Below, one piece after another: positions 13,830 through 24,866 of a stretch of 64,000 bases of DNA. The stretch comes from Glandiceps talaboti (taxonomy: Eukaryota > Hemichordata > Enteropneusta > Spengelidae), in contig NC_135554.1 of NCBI RefSeq assembly GCF_964340395.1, positions 17,979,592-18,043,591 on the forward strand, in the 5' to 3' direction. The notes beneath the pieces were generated by a model. The model ran no database searches. It saw only the letters and a program-made list of their open reading frames with translations, and was not told the origin of the DNA. The stretch's first letter is position 1, and every line of letters begins with the position of its first letter. The position numbers were made by a program, and so were the translations under genes.

Positions 13830-14330
13830 TACTTCAGGGAGTGTAAATTTTTTACTTGGCGAGTGGGCGGAATATTTTTAATCAAAAGGGTGTAATGACC
13901 CCCCCCCCCCCGCTAAGAAAAATGTATTAATTACGTAGCCCCCTGAGATTTCTTGTTTATGTTCCATACCCCCTCACCCCTCCACACGAAATGAAGAACA
14001 ATGACATCATCACTGACAATCGAGAAGATATTCATAGTTTTAAAACTCTCTAATGACACCATCGTTATCTCTGTGTAGATACCACAACAAAGTCAACGTA
14101 ATGTCACAAGCCAGGCAATCTGATTGAAACATGTGGTGAAAGCGGCTACATGTCTTTATTTACATCTATATTTCCATCGTTTTGTGTCGTTTGTTTTGTT
14201 CCGGGTGATCGCTACCCGAAGCCAGGATATTGCTAATGGACTCCAGCTCCCTTGAAATGGCCCCTAATTTCTTATTGGGAAAGTTTGATACCCCCCCCCC
14301 CGAAAATAAAAAGTGTACACTCCCTTAGTA
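13830..14330. mobile_element. MITE with AGGGAGTG terminal inverted repeats
   Basis: The left end reads TACTTCAGGGAGTGTA. The reverse complement of the right end reads TACTAAGGGAGTGTAC, so the termini are inverted repeats of about 14-25 bp. A TA at each edge could be a TA target duplication, as in Tc1/mariner-type elements. The roughly 500-bp interior has no coding capacity and includes two C-runs (about 13900 and 14290). Its middle (about 14100-14220) matches, in direct or inverted form, the repeat at 25.64-25.93 kb. Confidence 0.65.
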
Positions 14331-15232
14331 CGCTTGTGACAACAAACACGGGAGAATATCTGTACAAGGCGGGACGACATGTAACAGGGTAACTAACGTA
14401 TTTCCTATTCCAGAAACTTAATTGTTTCAGTTCATTGTTCATGTGTATTACATGTAAACATGAAGTGATTTTAAATTCATGACAGTTGTCTGGCTAATGA
14501 GGAAATTGTCAAATCTTTCATATTGTGAATAAGCTGTGGTCTCCGTGGTTCGTCCAATCATGGATGTACCGGTATACACATATATATATATATAACATTA
14601 GCCCTAATACATGCATATGCATGGTCAAATCAAAGTCCACGAATCATGGAACTACACGTTTATACCACACGAAAATAGCAGCTTGCTTGATGTCATTATT
14701 AGTTTGTAAAACTAACTTTGTGAAAATATGCACCAATGTAGACACAAATACTGAGAAGTATCGTAGTCATGACCAATTTTGAGTTCCATAGCCATCTTCG
14801 CAACACAATAGTCTGAAGCCGTTGGCACGCATAGCATAGCTATCCAAGAGACCATTTTCTTGTATGGAATTTACCATATATAAGCTTACCATTCACTCGG
14901 GATGTATTTATTATTTGTTGCCATGACAGTAAGAAACTGTTGACGGATTGAACCATTGAAAGGGATCACCTTCAAAATTATCATTAAAAGGGGGAAGGGG
15001 GGGGTCTAGCGAAATGATGGTACCTGTATGTATCTGAAGTAGTATTGTGATCGATTATTCTTCTGCCGTTCAGGACAGGGTCAAGTTTATTTCCAAAACA
15101 TGAGCACACTCGATTACGACATATATTTTTTAGCCTATTCCTAAATAAATATAATCTAATGTGAACCTATTTTTAGTATGTCTCACAAACTGTTATTGTA
15201 TTCATTTGTTGAAACAGTTTGAATTGTTCATG

Positions 15233-16294
15233 ATGGCAGAGGGTTCTGAAGATGACACGTCAGTTTTTTATAATTATGTACCAACTGATACCAGTCGCAA
15301 GGCTGCGGATGTTTTTTTGAAGTCCACACACGAACTACTTGCGGAAGGAGACAGACATCGCTCCCCCTTATATGAGTTATTTCATGATGTACCTTCTATA
15401 GGACACCCAGATACCGAAAATGACCCTGTCAAACCCATAAAGGAGCTTACGAAAATAGCAGATTTGATTAATAAGGACAACAACGTTGAGGATGACATAT
15501 ATAGGTCTACACACCAACTACCTGCGGAACGAAACACAAAACTTCACATGTACGGTTCACACGGGTCACCGTATGGTTTATCTGTAACGAGACACCTGGT
15601 GACAGAAAATGGCCCAGACAAAGTGGGAAACGAGGTTGCAGTGTACGGTTCGAAAACAGATTTATTCAGCAAAAGGTCAACTTACAAACGTACGAAGGAT
15701 CGACTGAATTATGAAGAAGCTGCTCTATCTGTAGCTGTTTCACACAAGTTGGCTATAGGTGAGCAATGGCCGCATGATAAGATAATCGATCCCTACAGTC
15801 TCAAAGATCTTAAGGTAAACATCATGGAAGAAAAATTGTCAGGAGAAATAAAGGATATACTACAGAACATAAACTCGCATGGTTATGAAGGTCCGAGTGA
15901 AGATGACTACCGCGAACACATCAAGCGTGTTCAGAAAACAAAAGGCCAATCCACTGTTAAAAAAGCTGCGAAAGTGACTGGCAATGTTATATGTGGCACG
16001 TTGCTTGCTCCAGTATATGTAGCAGCTGGGCTTGTCGGTGGTCCTATCGCTCTCGCGATGGAGGCCGCCGATTCCGCCGACAACATTGTGGAGAAAGTTG
16101 TTCTTGGAACAGTTGGTGCGGCTGGTGGTCTGGTATTTGGACCGTTGGCTGGCTTGGCGTTTTCTTACATGGATTCGTTTGGTGTCATTCCTGATCAAGA
16201 GAGGGTAAGGGAATATGAGGAGATAGCCAAGACGATAGATGAAGATGATTTGAGTATCGAAGGAAGTGATGATGAATGGCAAATTGTCAGTTGA
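15233..16294 (+). CDS. Membrane-hairpin protein with acidic WQIV tail, paralogue A
   Basis: Intronless frame. I chose the ATG at 15233 (MAEGSEDD, 353 residues) because the paralogue at 20645 also begins MA. The frame extends upstream to an ATG at 15161 and another ATG lies at 15230. Residues 1-240 are polar, with a weak internal duplication (KSTHELLAEG / RSTHQLPAER). Residues about 250-315 are glycine/alanine-rich and hydrophobic, enough for two membrane helices (around GTLLAPVYVAAG and GTVGAAGGLVFGPLAG). The last 20 residues are acidic and end SDDEWQIVS. Identity to paralogue B is roughly half over the last 110 residues and negligible before. I do not recognise a named family. A W-x-x-V core preceded by Asp/Glu/Ser fits an LC3-interacting region, so a membrane-anchored autophagy-receptor role is a hypothesis. 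A splice acceptor-like CAG just upstream (about 15219) may mark a 5' UTR exon. Confidence 0.78.
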   Translation: MAEGSEDDTSVFYNYVPTDTSRKAADVFLKSTHELLAEGDRHRSPLYELFHDVPSIGHPDTENDPVKPIKELTKIADLINKDNNVEDDIYRSTHQLPAERNTKLHMYGSHGSPYGLSVTRHLVTENGPDKVGNEVAVYGSKTDLFSKRSTYKRTKDRLNYEEAALSVAVSHKLAIGEQWPHDKIIDPYSLKDLKVNIMEEKLSGEIKDILQNINSHGYEGPSEDDYREHIKRVQKTKGQSTVKKAAKVTGNVICGTLLAPVYVAAGLVGGPIALAMEAADSADNIVEKVVLGTVGAAGGLVFGPLAGLAFSYMDSFGVIPDQERVREYEEIAKTIDEDDLSIEGSDDEWQIVS

Positions 16295-17574
16295 CATTCA
16301 CGCAGCAGAGACAACACACATACTCTGTGTGGCACCTTCCCAACAAAATCGCATTTAGAGTGTACTAATTGTATATATTGTCTAGAATAGACTGTGACAG
16401 TTTCACATTATCAGCCACCACAACTTTTAAAAGCGCGAGAGCGCACCCTATCGGTTTTCTACATTCCTTCAAGTTTACTACCTTGGGGTGTGGGGAGTTT
16501 GGAGCCATTTTGGTTCTACTCATACAAAAAAAAACTATTTTCCTTTTAATGGGTCTGTTTTGTACCCCTAAATACAAATACATTTGTAACTCTAAAAAAA
16601 ATGTCAAATTAATAAATGGAAGAATTTTCGCCATAGTAAATGCATGGTACTATAATGTCAATAAAAGAGCTATTTTCCTCACACTGGCTTTGTACTCATA
16701 GCACTAAATACTAGTGCATACTGATTTGAAATTGATTATGCTGTCTACAACAATTTTCAATTTTGGCCAATTTAGTTAGAAGGGAGGGTGGTGGGGAGTT
16801 TGAGGCCTAACTGAAAGAATGTAGTTTATTATCCTACATTGAACTATTGATATCACCTCTAAAGTCTGTATATTGTATTGAATATCTATCCGGTTTCTGA
16901 TTTTTACTTTCACTTTCCTCCACGTGCTTGTCATCACTTAGAATTTATATTTTTAACCGTGTTTCTTTTTTACTGCAGTTAGTTTTGATATTGTATACAT
17001 CACTTCAGGTTTATCGCTCTATTACAAACATTTCATCACTACCAATTGGTGTTTTATTCTTTTTTTAGACTCTTGTCTTCGGTGGAGGTTTGAAATGTAA
17101 TATTTAAATTCAATCAAGTGGGAGCCAAACCTTGTTTTTTTTTTATCATATCAAACTGCGACAACTGTCAACAGGGCATAATCTAACAAATAAAAGATGT
17201 CAATAGGCTACCGCCTTTCTCTTGGCAACACTTTGCTGTCAACTTACTCTTTATCATGTTGGAACTGTTCATATATTTTCCATGATCTTTTTCTTGACGT
17301 TTGTAACATATTATGCAAACCTATGAGTCAGTCTATATACTTTGTGGATATGTATATTAAATTGTGGATATTGCGTTAAAGACATGCATTTTGCAGTGTT
17401 TGCACTTTAAGTAATTATTTTGTAGAAGGCTTTTACTAAATAATATGGTGTAATGTTAATTATAGTGATATCAAAATTGTCTGCAATCACTGAATATAAT
17501 AGTATTCACCACTGGTGGCGTACCAATTATCCCCCCTTTCGATTCCATCCCTACCAAACATGCCAATATATGCA

Positions 17575-17640
17575 CATACATACATACATACATACATACA
17601 TACATACATACATACATACATACATACATACATACATACC
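17575..17640. repeat. (CATA)n microsatellite
   Basis: About 16 uninterrupted ACAT/CATA units. The Tyr-Ile-His and Tyr-Val-Cys-Met frames crossing it are translations of the repeat. Confidence 0.95.
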
Positions 17641-18927
17641 TGCACGTATTCAAAATATTTATCATAAATACGAAAACTAGCAGCCGGTGACTGTTAGTGT
17701 TTACATCACGTGATTTGAAGCCTTTTTAATTATGCTGAATCAGAATCAGATGACGACAGCGGAACACTTACTTCGGTGTGGACATTGAAACCGCATACAT
17801 GGGGGACAAGTGATGGTTATCACTGTTTATAACATAGTATGCTACCACGCACGTTGCACCTGTACCGATAGAGATATATTGCGGACAGCGTGCACTTTGA
17901 CGGGTTAAAGTACAAACCGATAGACTAACCCTGTTCCAACCTTACTGTTTGTGTCTCATAAAAACTGGGCTACCTGCCTTTCATAACCGAACTTCTGCAC
18001 GTAAAATGCGTCATACCACGTAACATGTGACCAGTTTGTGTTTTCATTTTATTAGGTAAGTAATACGTTTTGTTTGTCCTGTCACCTAAAATCGCTATTT
18101 ATTCTTAAAATGAGGAAATTCTGCTTTCACTTTCGACGGCTCATGTTATCTAAATGTTCCCTGTTTATGCCAGTACAATTTATATTATCGCATCGGTGTG
18201 TGTGTACCCTCCTTCTGCAGGATACAATGAGTTTTGGGTATTTTTACGTCATGAGAAATAAAATGACAAATGTTTTAGGCGGAACTTTGATAAAGAACAT
18301 TGTTAAAAATGTAAATAAAACATAGTAAATATGAGTTATTATATATTCAATATTTTAAACAAGGTCATATTTGTGAATACTGAAACCAATATGTCAGTAT
18401 TTACATAACAAAGGATTATGTTTTTATGTTCGCACAGATGGGCCTTGGCTGTGTTCGGTTCACACTGTACAAACGTTTTACCATCATCTAGTAGTCGGCA
18501 GACCGCCTGTTAAACGAACAATTGAATATAAATAGAATGGCATTGTATATCCATATATTCAGACATACGTTAAATATGAAAACAATAGTGTATCGATATC
18601 CAGTTCAACTATTACATATCTTTGGGTCAAAACACTCTGACATCGGCAAAGAGTGAAACCGGGAAAATGTAAAGCCATAACGTCTGTATTGTGAGCTACC
18701 TTGGCCAGTATAAAACGAACTAAAATGTCAGTTGAAGATTTCCTAACATGCCATTTTTACTGGGTGGTAAATGTTCAGCGTTACCCTAAGTCTTGGAGTG
18801 AAATTTTCGCACTATTTCATTTCATTTCATTCCCTATACATCTCATTCAGTTTTAACAATCTACAGGTAAATACCCAATCTGTAATATAATATAATATAC
18901 AACAAAATAATAGAAATGTTCGTTTTC

Positions 18928-19212
18928 GTATAGCGCTTCCCATCACTGTGCTCAAAGCCGTACCCTTGGTACGGACCTATAATGGAACGATGGTCAATAT
19001 ACTTCCTCAACTTAACTCCCCGGGAACATACAAATCCATGCAGCCTCTATTAGCACACATTCGCATTGTAACCATTTTCCTATGAGCTTCCTAATTATAC
19101 AGCTGGGTTGACTGGGGCGTAACTTTCATTCAGCAACAAATGCCAGCAACGGGGCTCGAACCTGCAAACTACAGATTCCAAGCCGGGTACTCTAACCATT
19201 CAAACATCATAA
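18928..19212 (-). mobile_element. tRNA-derived SINE, copy 1
   Basis: Read on the - strand it has a tRNA-like head with a B-box (GGTTCGAGCCC, about 19155-19165) and an A-box-like GGTTAGAGTACCCGG about 30 bp before it. A body containing CAGTCAACCCAGCTGTATAA follows, then a tail ending GGGAAGCGCTATA. Copies with the same head or body occur at 31.2 and 48.4 kb, so this is an interspersed family and not a tRNA gene. Two of the three copies (here and at 48.4 kb) retain the CAGTCAACCCAGCTG core. Confidence 0.75.
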
Positions 19213-19914
19213 TTCCATTCATCAATGGCTTGACTATGGCTGGCGTGCGGAACTTTAGTACTGAGAAGTACAACTGCCACAAACAATTAGAATGGTAAAT
19301 GAGTTAACTAAATTACCTATAAGGAAGATACGTTAACAGCTAAAAATGATACATTGGGTGAGGGGTGGGTATAATTGTCAATAATGAGTCAATAATGAGT
19401 CAATTCGGTTCATTACTATCGGTCTGGCAGAGTATACATACACATTGATCAAGTGTTGGTCAAATGACAAACGAAAGCACTAAACATCAAAGTAAATATG
19501 CAAAGAGTGTGGTCGCATTAGAGATTATAGCGATATTTTGTACCTAAAATTCATGGAACGGATTTACAAATTCACCATTTGTGAAATTAGGATTTGTGAC
19601 AGAACCGTCGAACATTGTTTATCATCGCCAGTGAGAATCGTTCGCCTCAACCATAGACGTTGATGAGTCCCTCTCCAACGTTTATGGTCTCAACCAACTC
19701 TGTATTATTTCAATTTTTCCTTTCCTAAATGTGACCTGTATCTTATGTTATCGGACGATGGAAATTCAAACAAAAGTAATGTTTTTATGATAGAAGGCTT
19801 TCCCATGTTCTGCTGGTTGCAAATACTTAGAATAAAGTGTTGTAGAGCAACAATTTCTTTCGTTATTTAAAAAATGGCGAAAGTTTAAAATTGTGGCTGC
19901 TTAAACGTATGTTA

Positions 19915-19981
19915 GCTGTTGTTGTTGTTGTTGTTGTTGTTATTGTTATTGTTATGTTGTTGTTGTTGTTGATGATGATGG

Positions 19982-20012
<31 letters not shown>

Positions 20013-20015
20013 GGT
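19915..20015. repeat. (GTT)n microsatellite
   Basis: GTT repeats interrupted by ATT and GAT units. Confidence 0.95.
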
Positions 20016-20386
20016 TAACATCCGTCAATACATCTGAGTCAGTAGAGATATGCCCATTTCCAAATGCCATATTTGACATCATTATGACACGCCTATTAAA
20101 TTCAAGGGACGCTTTGCAAAATTAGGTTTTCATAAACATTTAGGCTGAAAACGTCCCATTTCATGTTTCCTGATCACCTCACCCCCCACCCCACCCCCAC
20201 CCCCGCGCGGCAACACGTATCAATGCTAGTGCATCGTCGGTTGAATTTAACATAAATTAGCACAGCTTACCGGAGTTGCATGTTTCAGTTACCTTACATT
20301 ACTTCCTCTCAAAAACAAACTACACTGTACATGTAGCACCAAAGTTTCATCGTAAATTGTGTAATTATTCAACCAGTTCACAGTGG

Positions 20387-20390
<4 letters not shown>

Positions 20391-20417
<27 letters not shown>

Positions 20418-20429
20418 TGTATGTATGTA

Positions 20430-20460
<31 letters not shown>

Positions 20461-20500
20461 ATGTATATGTATGTATGTATATGTATGTATGTATGTATGC
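20391..20500. repeat. (GTAT)n microsatellite, about 140 bp upstream of paralogue B
   Basis: Impure GTAT tract with an internal GT run. It lies 5' of the start codon at 20645. The two overlapping 'Tyr-Ile-His' and 'Met-Tyr-Val-Cys' frames are repeat translations. Confidence 0.95.
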
Positions 20501-20644
20501 GTGCTATATATAGTGGCTTTAAGATTACATAGCTGGGATCTACACAATCCACACCGTGTGATGATGAGTACTCATATACAGCTTTGTAATGATAAAAACT
20601 AATTCTTTTGTAGGAATTGGATGAATTAAAGTTATCTACCAAAA

Positions 20645-21397
20645 ATGGCTGCATATGCAGTGAGAGATGGGCTGGTGCCCGAGATCGATACGGAGTGCCT
20701 TGAAGATGAGTCGTTGATGACACAATATGCTTACTATCATACTCTGAAGACCACATCAGATGACAGTAACAGTATGTTATCAGAAACGGACTCACAACAA
20801 TCCTGGAACGATTTGTCACTAGACGAAGATGATGCGTTAGGTCTCTTCATTGATGACACGTTGGAAGACACATGCTATAGTAGTGGGAACGAAACTGAAA
20901 ATATAGAAAATACACGAAGTTTCTGCGAACCCCGGAGGCAAATTACCAAACGGAATGTGTCTTCTCCCTGTGAATATAGCACAGCCGACAATACATCAGA
21001 TGAAAGTTCGAATAACGAATACGCCAATGAAACCTACTCCACAGGAATAGGTACATTCACAAGAGCTGCTGTAGTCACCGGAAGAGTTATTCGTGGTACT
21101 TTGCTAGCCCCGGTTTATGCAGTCTTTGGAATAATATGTGGACCTGTTCTCTTGGCCAAAGAAGGTGCTGAATCAGCGAGCAACATCCCAAATAAAATTT
21201 TGGCTGGCACAATGGGCGCTGCAAATGGTTTAGTCTTAGGTCCAATTGCTGGAGTTGCTGCCTCTTTTATGGACTCCTTCGGGATCTCGGAACCTGAAAA
21301 CGAAAGAATTCAAGAGTACATGATGCTTGCACGAACATCAGAAAGTGAACTCACCATAGAGGACAGTGATGATGACTGGCAAATTGTAAAAATGTAG
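20645..21397 (+). CDS. Membrane-hairpin protein with acidic WQIV tail, paralogue B
   Basis: Intronless 250-codon frame. The ATG at 20645 (context AAAAATGGCT) is preceded about 31 bp upstream by an acceptor-like TTTTGTAG, so a 5' UTR exon is likely. Residues 1-135 are acidic and Ser/Thr-rich with no similarity to paralogue A. Residues about 142-215 carry the shared glycine-rich hydrophobic hairpin (RGTLLAPVYAVFG, then GTMGAANGLVLGPIAG, then the shared MDSFG). The C-terminus is EDSDDDWQIVKM, with W245 and V248 forming the W-x-x-V core. It lies 4.35 kb downstream of paralogue A on the same strand, so a tandem duplication is the simplest origin. The conserved ends (hairpin plus acidic tail) and fast-changing N-terminus suggest that membrane insertion and the tail motif carry the function. 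Unknown family; the autophagy-receptor idea is inference. Confidence 0.8.
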   Translation: MAAYAVRDGLVPEIDTECLEDESLMTQYAYYHTLKTTSDDSNSMLSETDSQQSWNDLSLDEDDALGLFIDDTLEDTCYSSGNETENIENTRSFCEPRRQITKRNVSSPCEYSTADNTSDESSNNEYANETYSTGIGTFTRAAVVTGRVIRGTLLAPVYAVFGIICGPVLLAKEGAESASNIPNKILAGTMGAANGLVLGPIAGVAASFMDSFGISEPENERIQEYMMLARTSESELTIEDSDDDWQIVKM

Positions 21398-23465
21398 GTT
21401 ATATTATGAGATAGACTACATTGACCAAAATCACAAATTTATTTACAGTATAACTTTCGAAACCCACGAGGCTGTTTTTTTCACTGAGGGAGATAAGATC
21501 ACATGTACTATGACAGTGGGGACCAGTTTCAACTGCTGGTCTAAATAGTACACTTAACTTTTGGTTTAACTATTTCGTTTCTGTTCAAGATTATATATAA
21601 GTATATCTGGCATGGGGCTTTGTATTTACCGTCAATAATGTGCCGATTTCCCACAAAAATATTGTGAACAAAGTTGATGTCTTCCTGTAACTTTTTGTCG
21701 GGTGTCGATGTTATGCCTAACTGTACTCCAAGACAAAATGTTAAATTAAGACTTCGGAGAACAATAATCTTCGTTTTATGTAAAACCAGCACGGATTGGG
21801 TTCAGACATGGAGAGAAATTATTTCTATTTTACTGAATGTATCTTTTCACGGAAATAAATTTTAGTAACATTTACAAATGGAATGGACGTCAATTGTTAT
21901 TATTGAACAGTGGTATATGAATCTAATTACCCTTGTTAACATGATGCCAGGGTAAAATATCACTTGGCTGCTTAATGTCACGGAAAGACATGCTGAATTG
22001 AGATGAGGAGGTATTCAAACATATACCTCACGTATTAAGCCGAGTTGAATGCGTTCGAACAAAAATACATGTAAGAGATTTATGCCCTGGTTGTGTTACT
22101 CCAAGACCAAACACGTCATCTTAGACTTAGATCTTATTGTCCTTTTAAGATGATGTCAGTTTCCGCATCCACTATTTCTGGCAAGACTTCACAATTTTCG
22201 CGATTTTAGTATTTTCTTTTTGAACATGTAAAACAATGTTTAGGGTCGGCAGTGAGAAACTAGGTGGGGGTTGGGTAACAGGAACCAAACATTTTTTTAT
22301 TAGGCCTTGTTCTCCATATTTTTCTTTATTCAGGCGGAAAATTGGACATCAGTCACCACTCGTTTTCAAATCCTGGTACTCATTTTTTCTTGTCTCAACG
22401 ACGAAAAATACTGGGATTAATATTGAAAATACAGTGTAGAGTGGTCGTTCTTTTTTCTGTATTTTTTTTTTTTTAGCTTTTCATTTAGTTTAAGTAGGGG
22501 GATGAGAACATGCCAATTGTGTGGAGAAGCTGGGAAAGGGGATACGTTATTAGAAATCCAATAAAAAGAAGATAGGGAGAAGGAAAAGGAGAGGCAGAGA
22601 AACATGAAGATGTTGCGTTTTTTTACGAATCTAAATTTTCGACCTACCCATATAGTTGCCATGAATTAGTAATGAGGAACAAAAAAAGATAGGGCCACCT
22701 TAATGGAGTGAAACACAAAGTCTTTCAAGAGTGGAAAGGCAAATCACTTGTTTTGTGTAAACACAAGACAGTCCTGGCCAATAACAGTTTGGATAGCTTT
22801 GTAAACATCATCCGATAGCCTGTGTAGAAAAATAACTAAATATAGAATTGCCTTTGTTGAAAAATACTCGCCGGGAAAAACCTGCACTGGAACGCATGCG
22901 TACTTTTAGTCAGGTGATGTTTATACCATTCTGAAAGCTATTGAAGGTATGCGCAAGGTGTGTGCAAATTGGTTGGTTATCTCCTCGGCGCAATATTCTC
23001 TTTCGTAGGCTAAAATACAAATGAAGTTACAAGTTCGCTTCAACTCCAGAAGTGGCAAAAATGCCTGTATTTGTCTGTGCTGAGAAGTAAGATATGTTAC
23101 AAATGACATGAAATGTTGACGAATACATCATTTCTGGTACCTTACTTCCCTGTTTTCACTGAACCCGTGGTATCAGCCCATGAAATAAATTACAATGAAA
23201 GTTAAAGTGCCTAGCCTGCCACCAGAGCTCTGCCTGCCACCTCAGGCGACCAATACATATGGCAGCTATAAAGTAGCCAGGTAGTCTTCACACATTCCTG
23301 ATTTTTGTGGAGCGTGCATAGTCTACACGTCCAAAAATATTTAGGAATCGATCGACATTTTTGTCCGTCTCTCAACCTTCACTGTAAGTATTTTTACTCG
23401 TCCTTGAAGTGTTTTGAGTTCGATTTTTATATTCTTCACAATGACATACACTTTGTTATCGATGA
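21398..23465. other. Non-coding DNA
   Basis: AT-rich, with no supported gene. Short frames at 21541-21865, 22236-22662 and 22921-23109 show no domain, repeat relation or splice logic. Confidence 0.5.
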
Positions 23466-23640
23466 ATCTCCAATTGACAATTGTGAATGTTTTTCCCCGA
23501 ATAATAACGTGTACGGTTTACGCTGGAAAGGGATAAGCAAATTCGGTAATAACTGTCGGAAAGATTGACATTCTGTATTGTCGCATATACCCTTTGAGAG
23601 AACAGACCGCCGTCCGTCTGTCTGTCTGTCTGTCTGCGAA

Positions 23641-23648
23641 TATAAACT
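23641..23648 (+). promoter_or_regulatory. TATA box of the 23.9-kb gene
   Basis: TATAAACT lies 226 bp before the ATG, in a block of about 250 bp (23475-23745) that recurs at 24600-24840 with its own TATATAAAC (24721). Conservation of this block in the duplicate supports its being the gene's promoter and 5' UTR. Confidence 0.5.
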
Positions 23649-23713
23649 TATTGACACCAGACTCACTGACACTGGTTCTTTATTGTTCAGGCCTGTCATT
23701 TTACATGTATTAC

Positions 23714-23741
23714 GGACGAAAAGACAATGTACTTTTCGTCC
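23714..23741 (+). promoter_or_regulatory. Conserved 10-bp stem-loop in the presumed 5' UTR
   Basis: GGACGAAAAG, then loop ACAATGTA, then CTTTTCGTCC form a perfect hairpin. The duplicated promoter block carries the same hairpin at 24805-24832, where the single C-to-T change still allows a G-U pair in RNA. It lies between the TATA box and the ATG at 23874. Confidence 0.5.
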
Positions 23742-23873
23742 TTCAAGTGAATATATTGGTTCGATGAAAATATTACAGATTTTCTATATTTCCCACAATT
23801 CTTCTTTTTCTAGTTTGTCACCGTCTCTTCGGATATATTTCGTAGATAAAGTGGCCTAGACAATTTATTCGAA

Positions 23874-24515
23874 ATGATCCTATGCGGAGCATGCTCATCT
23901 GCACCGTTTACAGCACGATCTATCGACTTTTCCGATGCTGGAGAAAGGTCCAGAATCAGGGAAACCTTCAGAGATTTGATCGAAATCGTTCATCCCGTTG
24001 ACTTTGAGGTGTTTGTCGAATCAGAGGGTCCCAAGAGCCACTTCAAAGTTTACCTGTTCAGTCCAGCATGTGGAAAACATTTCATGATAGATATACGGTT
24101 TGTATTGCCCCAGAATGGGACAGAGAGAGGTCGACGGGTCGTCGCACCAAATTGCCATATCGTATCTGACGCTGAACAAAGGCGTGAACTCACAAGAATG
24201 GGGACAGTGAGAGAAACTGGCAGAGAGTTATATCACAATGTCATTGAAGTCATGACGGATTTCGGACAGTACCATGCATGGTTCAATAACTGTCGGACAT
24301 TTGGATTCAGGTACTTGTTGGCCATTGAAATACCCCAGTATAATATCAACCAAGTTTGGAAAGATGGTGATCGTTGTCGCGAATTCTTTGGTTATGTCTA
24401 TTATGAACTGAAGCGGCACCTACCATGTTTACTTGGAATACCCCATGCACGAGACCCCGGCCCATCGATACAATTTGATGACACAATGACATACTTTAAC
24501 GATAATAGTGGATAA
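23874..24515 (+). CDS. Small CGxC/FNNC family protein, member 1 (intact)
   Basis: Intronless, 213 residues. The N-terminus MILCGACSSAPF shares the pattern CGxCSxxPF with the members at 27.1 and 29.6 kb. His56 lies in KSHFKVYL, and Asn139-Cys140 lie in YHAWFNNCRTF followed by YLLAI. The order His then Asn-Cys, about 84 residues apart, with F-N-N-C-x-x-F ahead of a helix, resembles permuted papain-like hydrolases (PPPDE/DeSI, LRAT, NlpC/P60). I infer a thiol hydrolase or acyltransferase fold, but the family is not one I can name. There is no signal peptide or membrane segment. The gene has a TATA box and a 5' UTR hairpin upstream and heads a run of same-strand paralogues, so it arose by tandem duplication. 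This is the only copy with both candidate catalytic residues and an intact frame. Confidence 0.75.
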   Translation: MILCGACSSAPFTARSIDFSDAGERSRIRETFRDLIEIVHPVDFEVFVESEGPKSHFKVYLFSPACGKHFMIDIRFVLPQNGTERGRRVVAPNCHIVSDAEQRRELTRMGTVRETGRELYHNVIEVMTDFGQYHAWFNNCRTFGFRYLLAIEIPQYNINQVWKDGDRCREFFGYVYYELKRHLPCLLGIPHARDPGPSIQFDDTMTYFNDNSG

Positions 24516-24599
24516 AGTCAGTCTGGACTATCGACCTCATCTACAGTCATGGCGTTGGCAACGACGCTTGTTAACGAACTGAGTGATGTCATGAATTTT

Positions 24600-24840
24600 T
24601 ATTCCGAACAATAATTTGTATGATGGAAAAGGATAGCAAATTCGGTAATTACTCTCGGAAAGATTGACATTCTGTATTGTCGCATACCCTTTGAGAGAAC
24701 AGACTGTCCATCTGTCTGCGTATATAAACTTGTTGACACAGATAGACTCACTGACACTGCTCCTGGTTCTTTATCGTTCAGGCCTGTCATCTTACATGTA
24801 TTAGGGACGAAAAGACAATGTACTTTTCGTTCTTCAAATG
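24600..24840 (+). repeat. Duplicated promoter/5' UTR block of member 1
   Basis: About 240 bp closely matching 23475-23745, including the TATA-containing segment, the GACTCACTGACACTG stretch and the hairpin. No coding start follows. The matching coding part reappears only at 25,950, after about 1.1 kb of repeats. This block therefore belongs to the broken second gene copy. Confidence 0.75.
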
Positions 24841-24866
24841 GACATAATTAAAACGTGTTTTTGGTT

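Larger units (their letters stand above)
16295..20644. other. Non-coding DNA between the two hairpin paralogues
   Basis: This stretch holds a partial repeat (about 16755-16862) shared in inverted orientation with 24.87-24.99 kb, (CATA)n at 17575-17640, a SINE at 18928-19212, (GTT)n at 19915-20015 and (GTAT)n at 20391-20500. Open frames of 60-110 codons here have no coding features. Confidence 0.55.
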
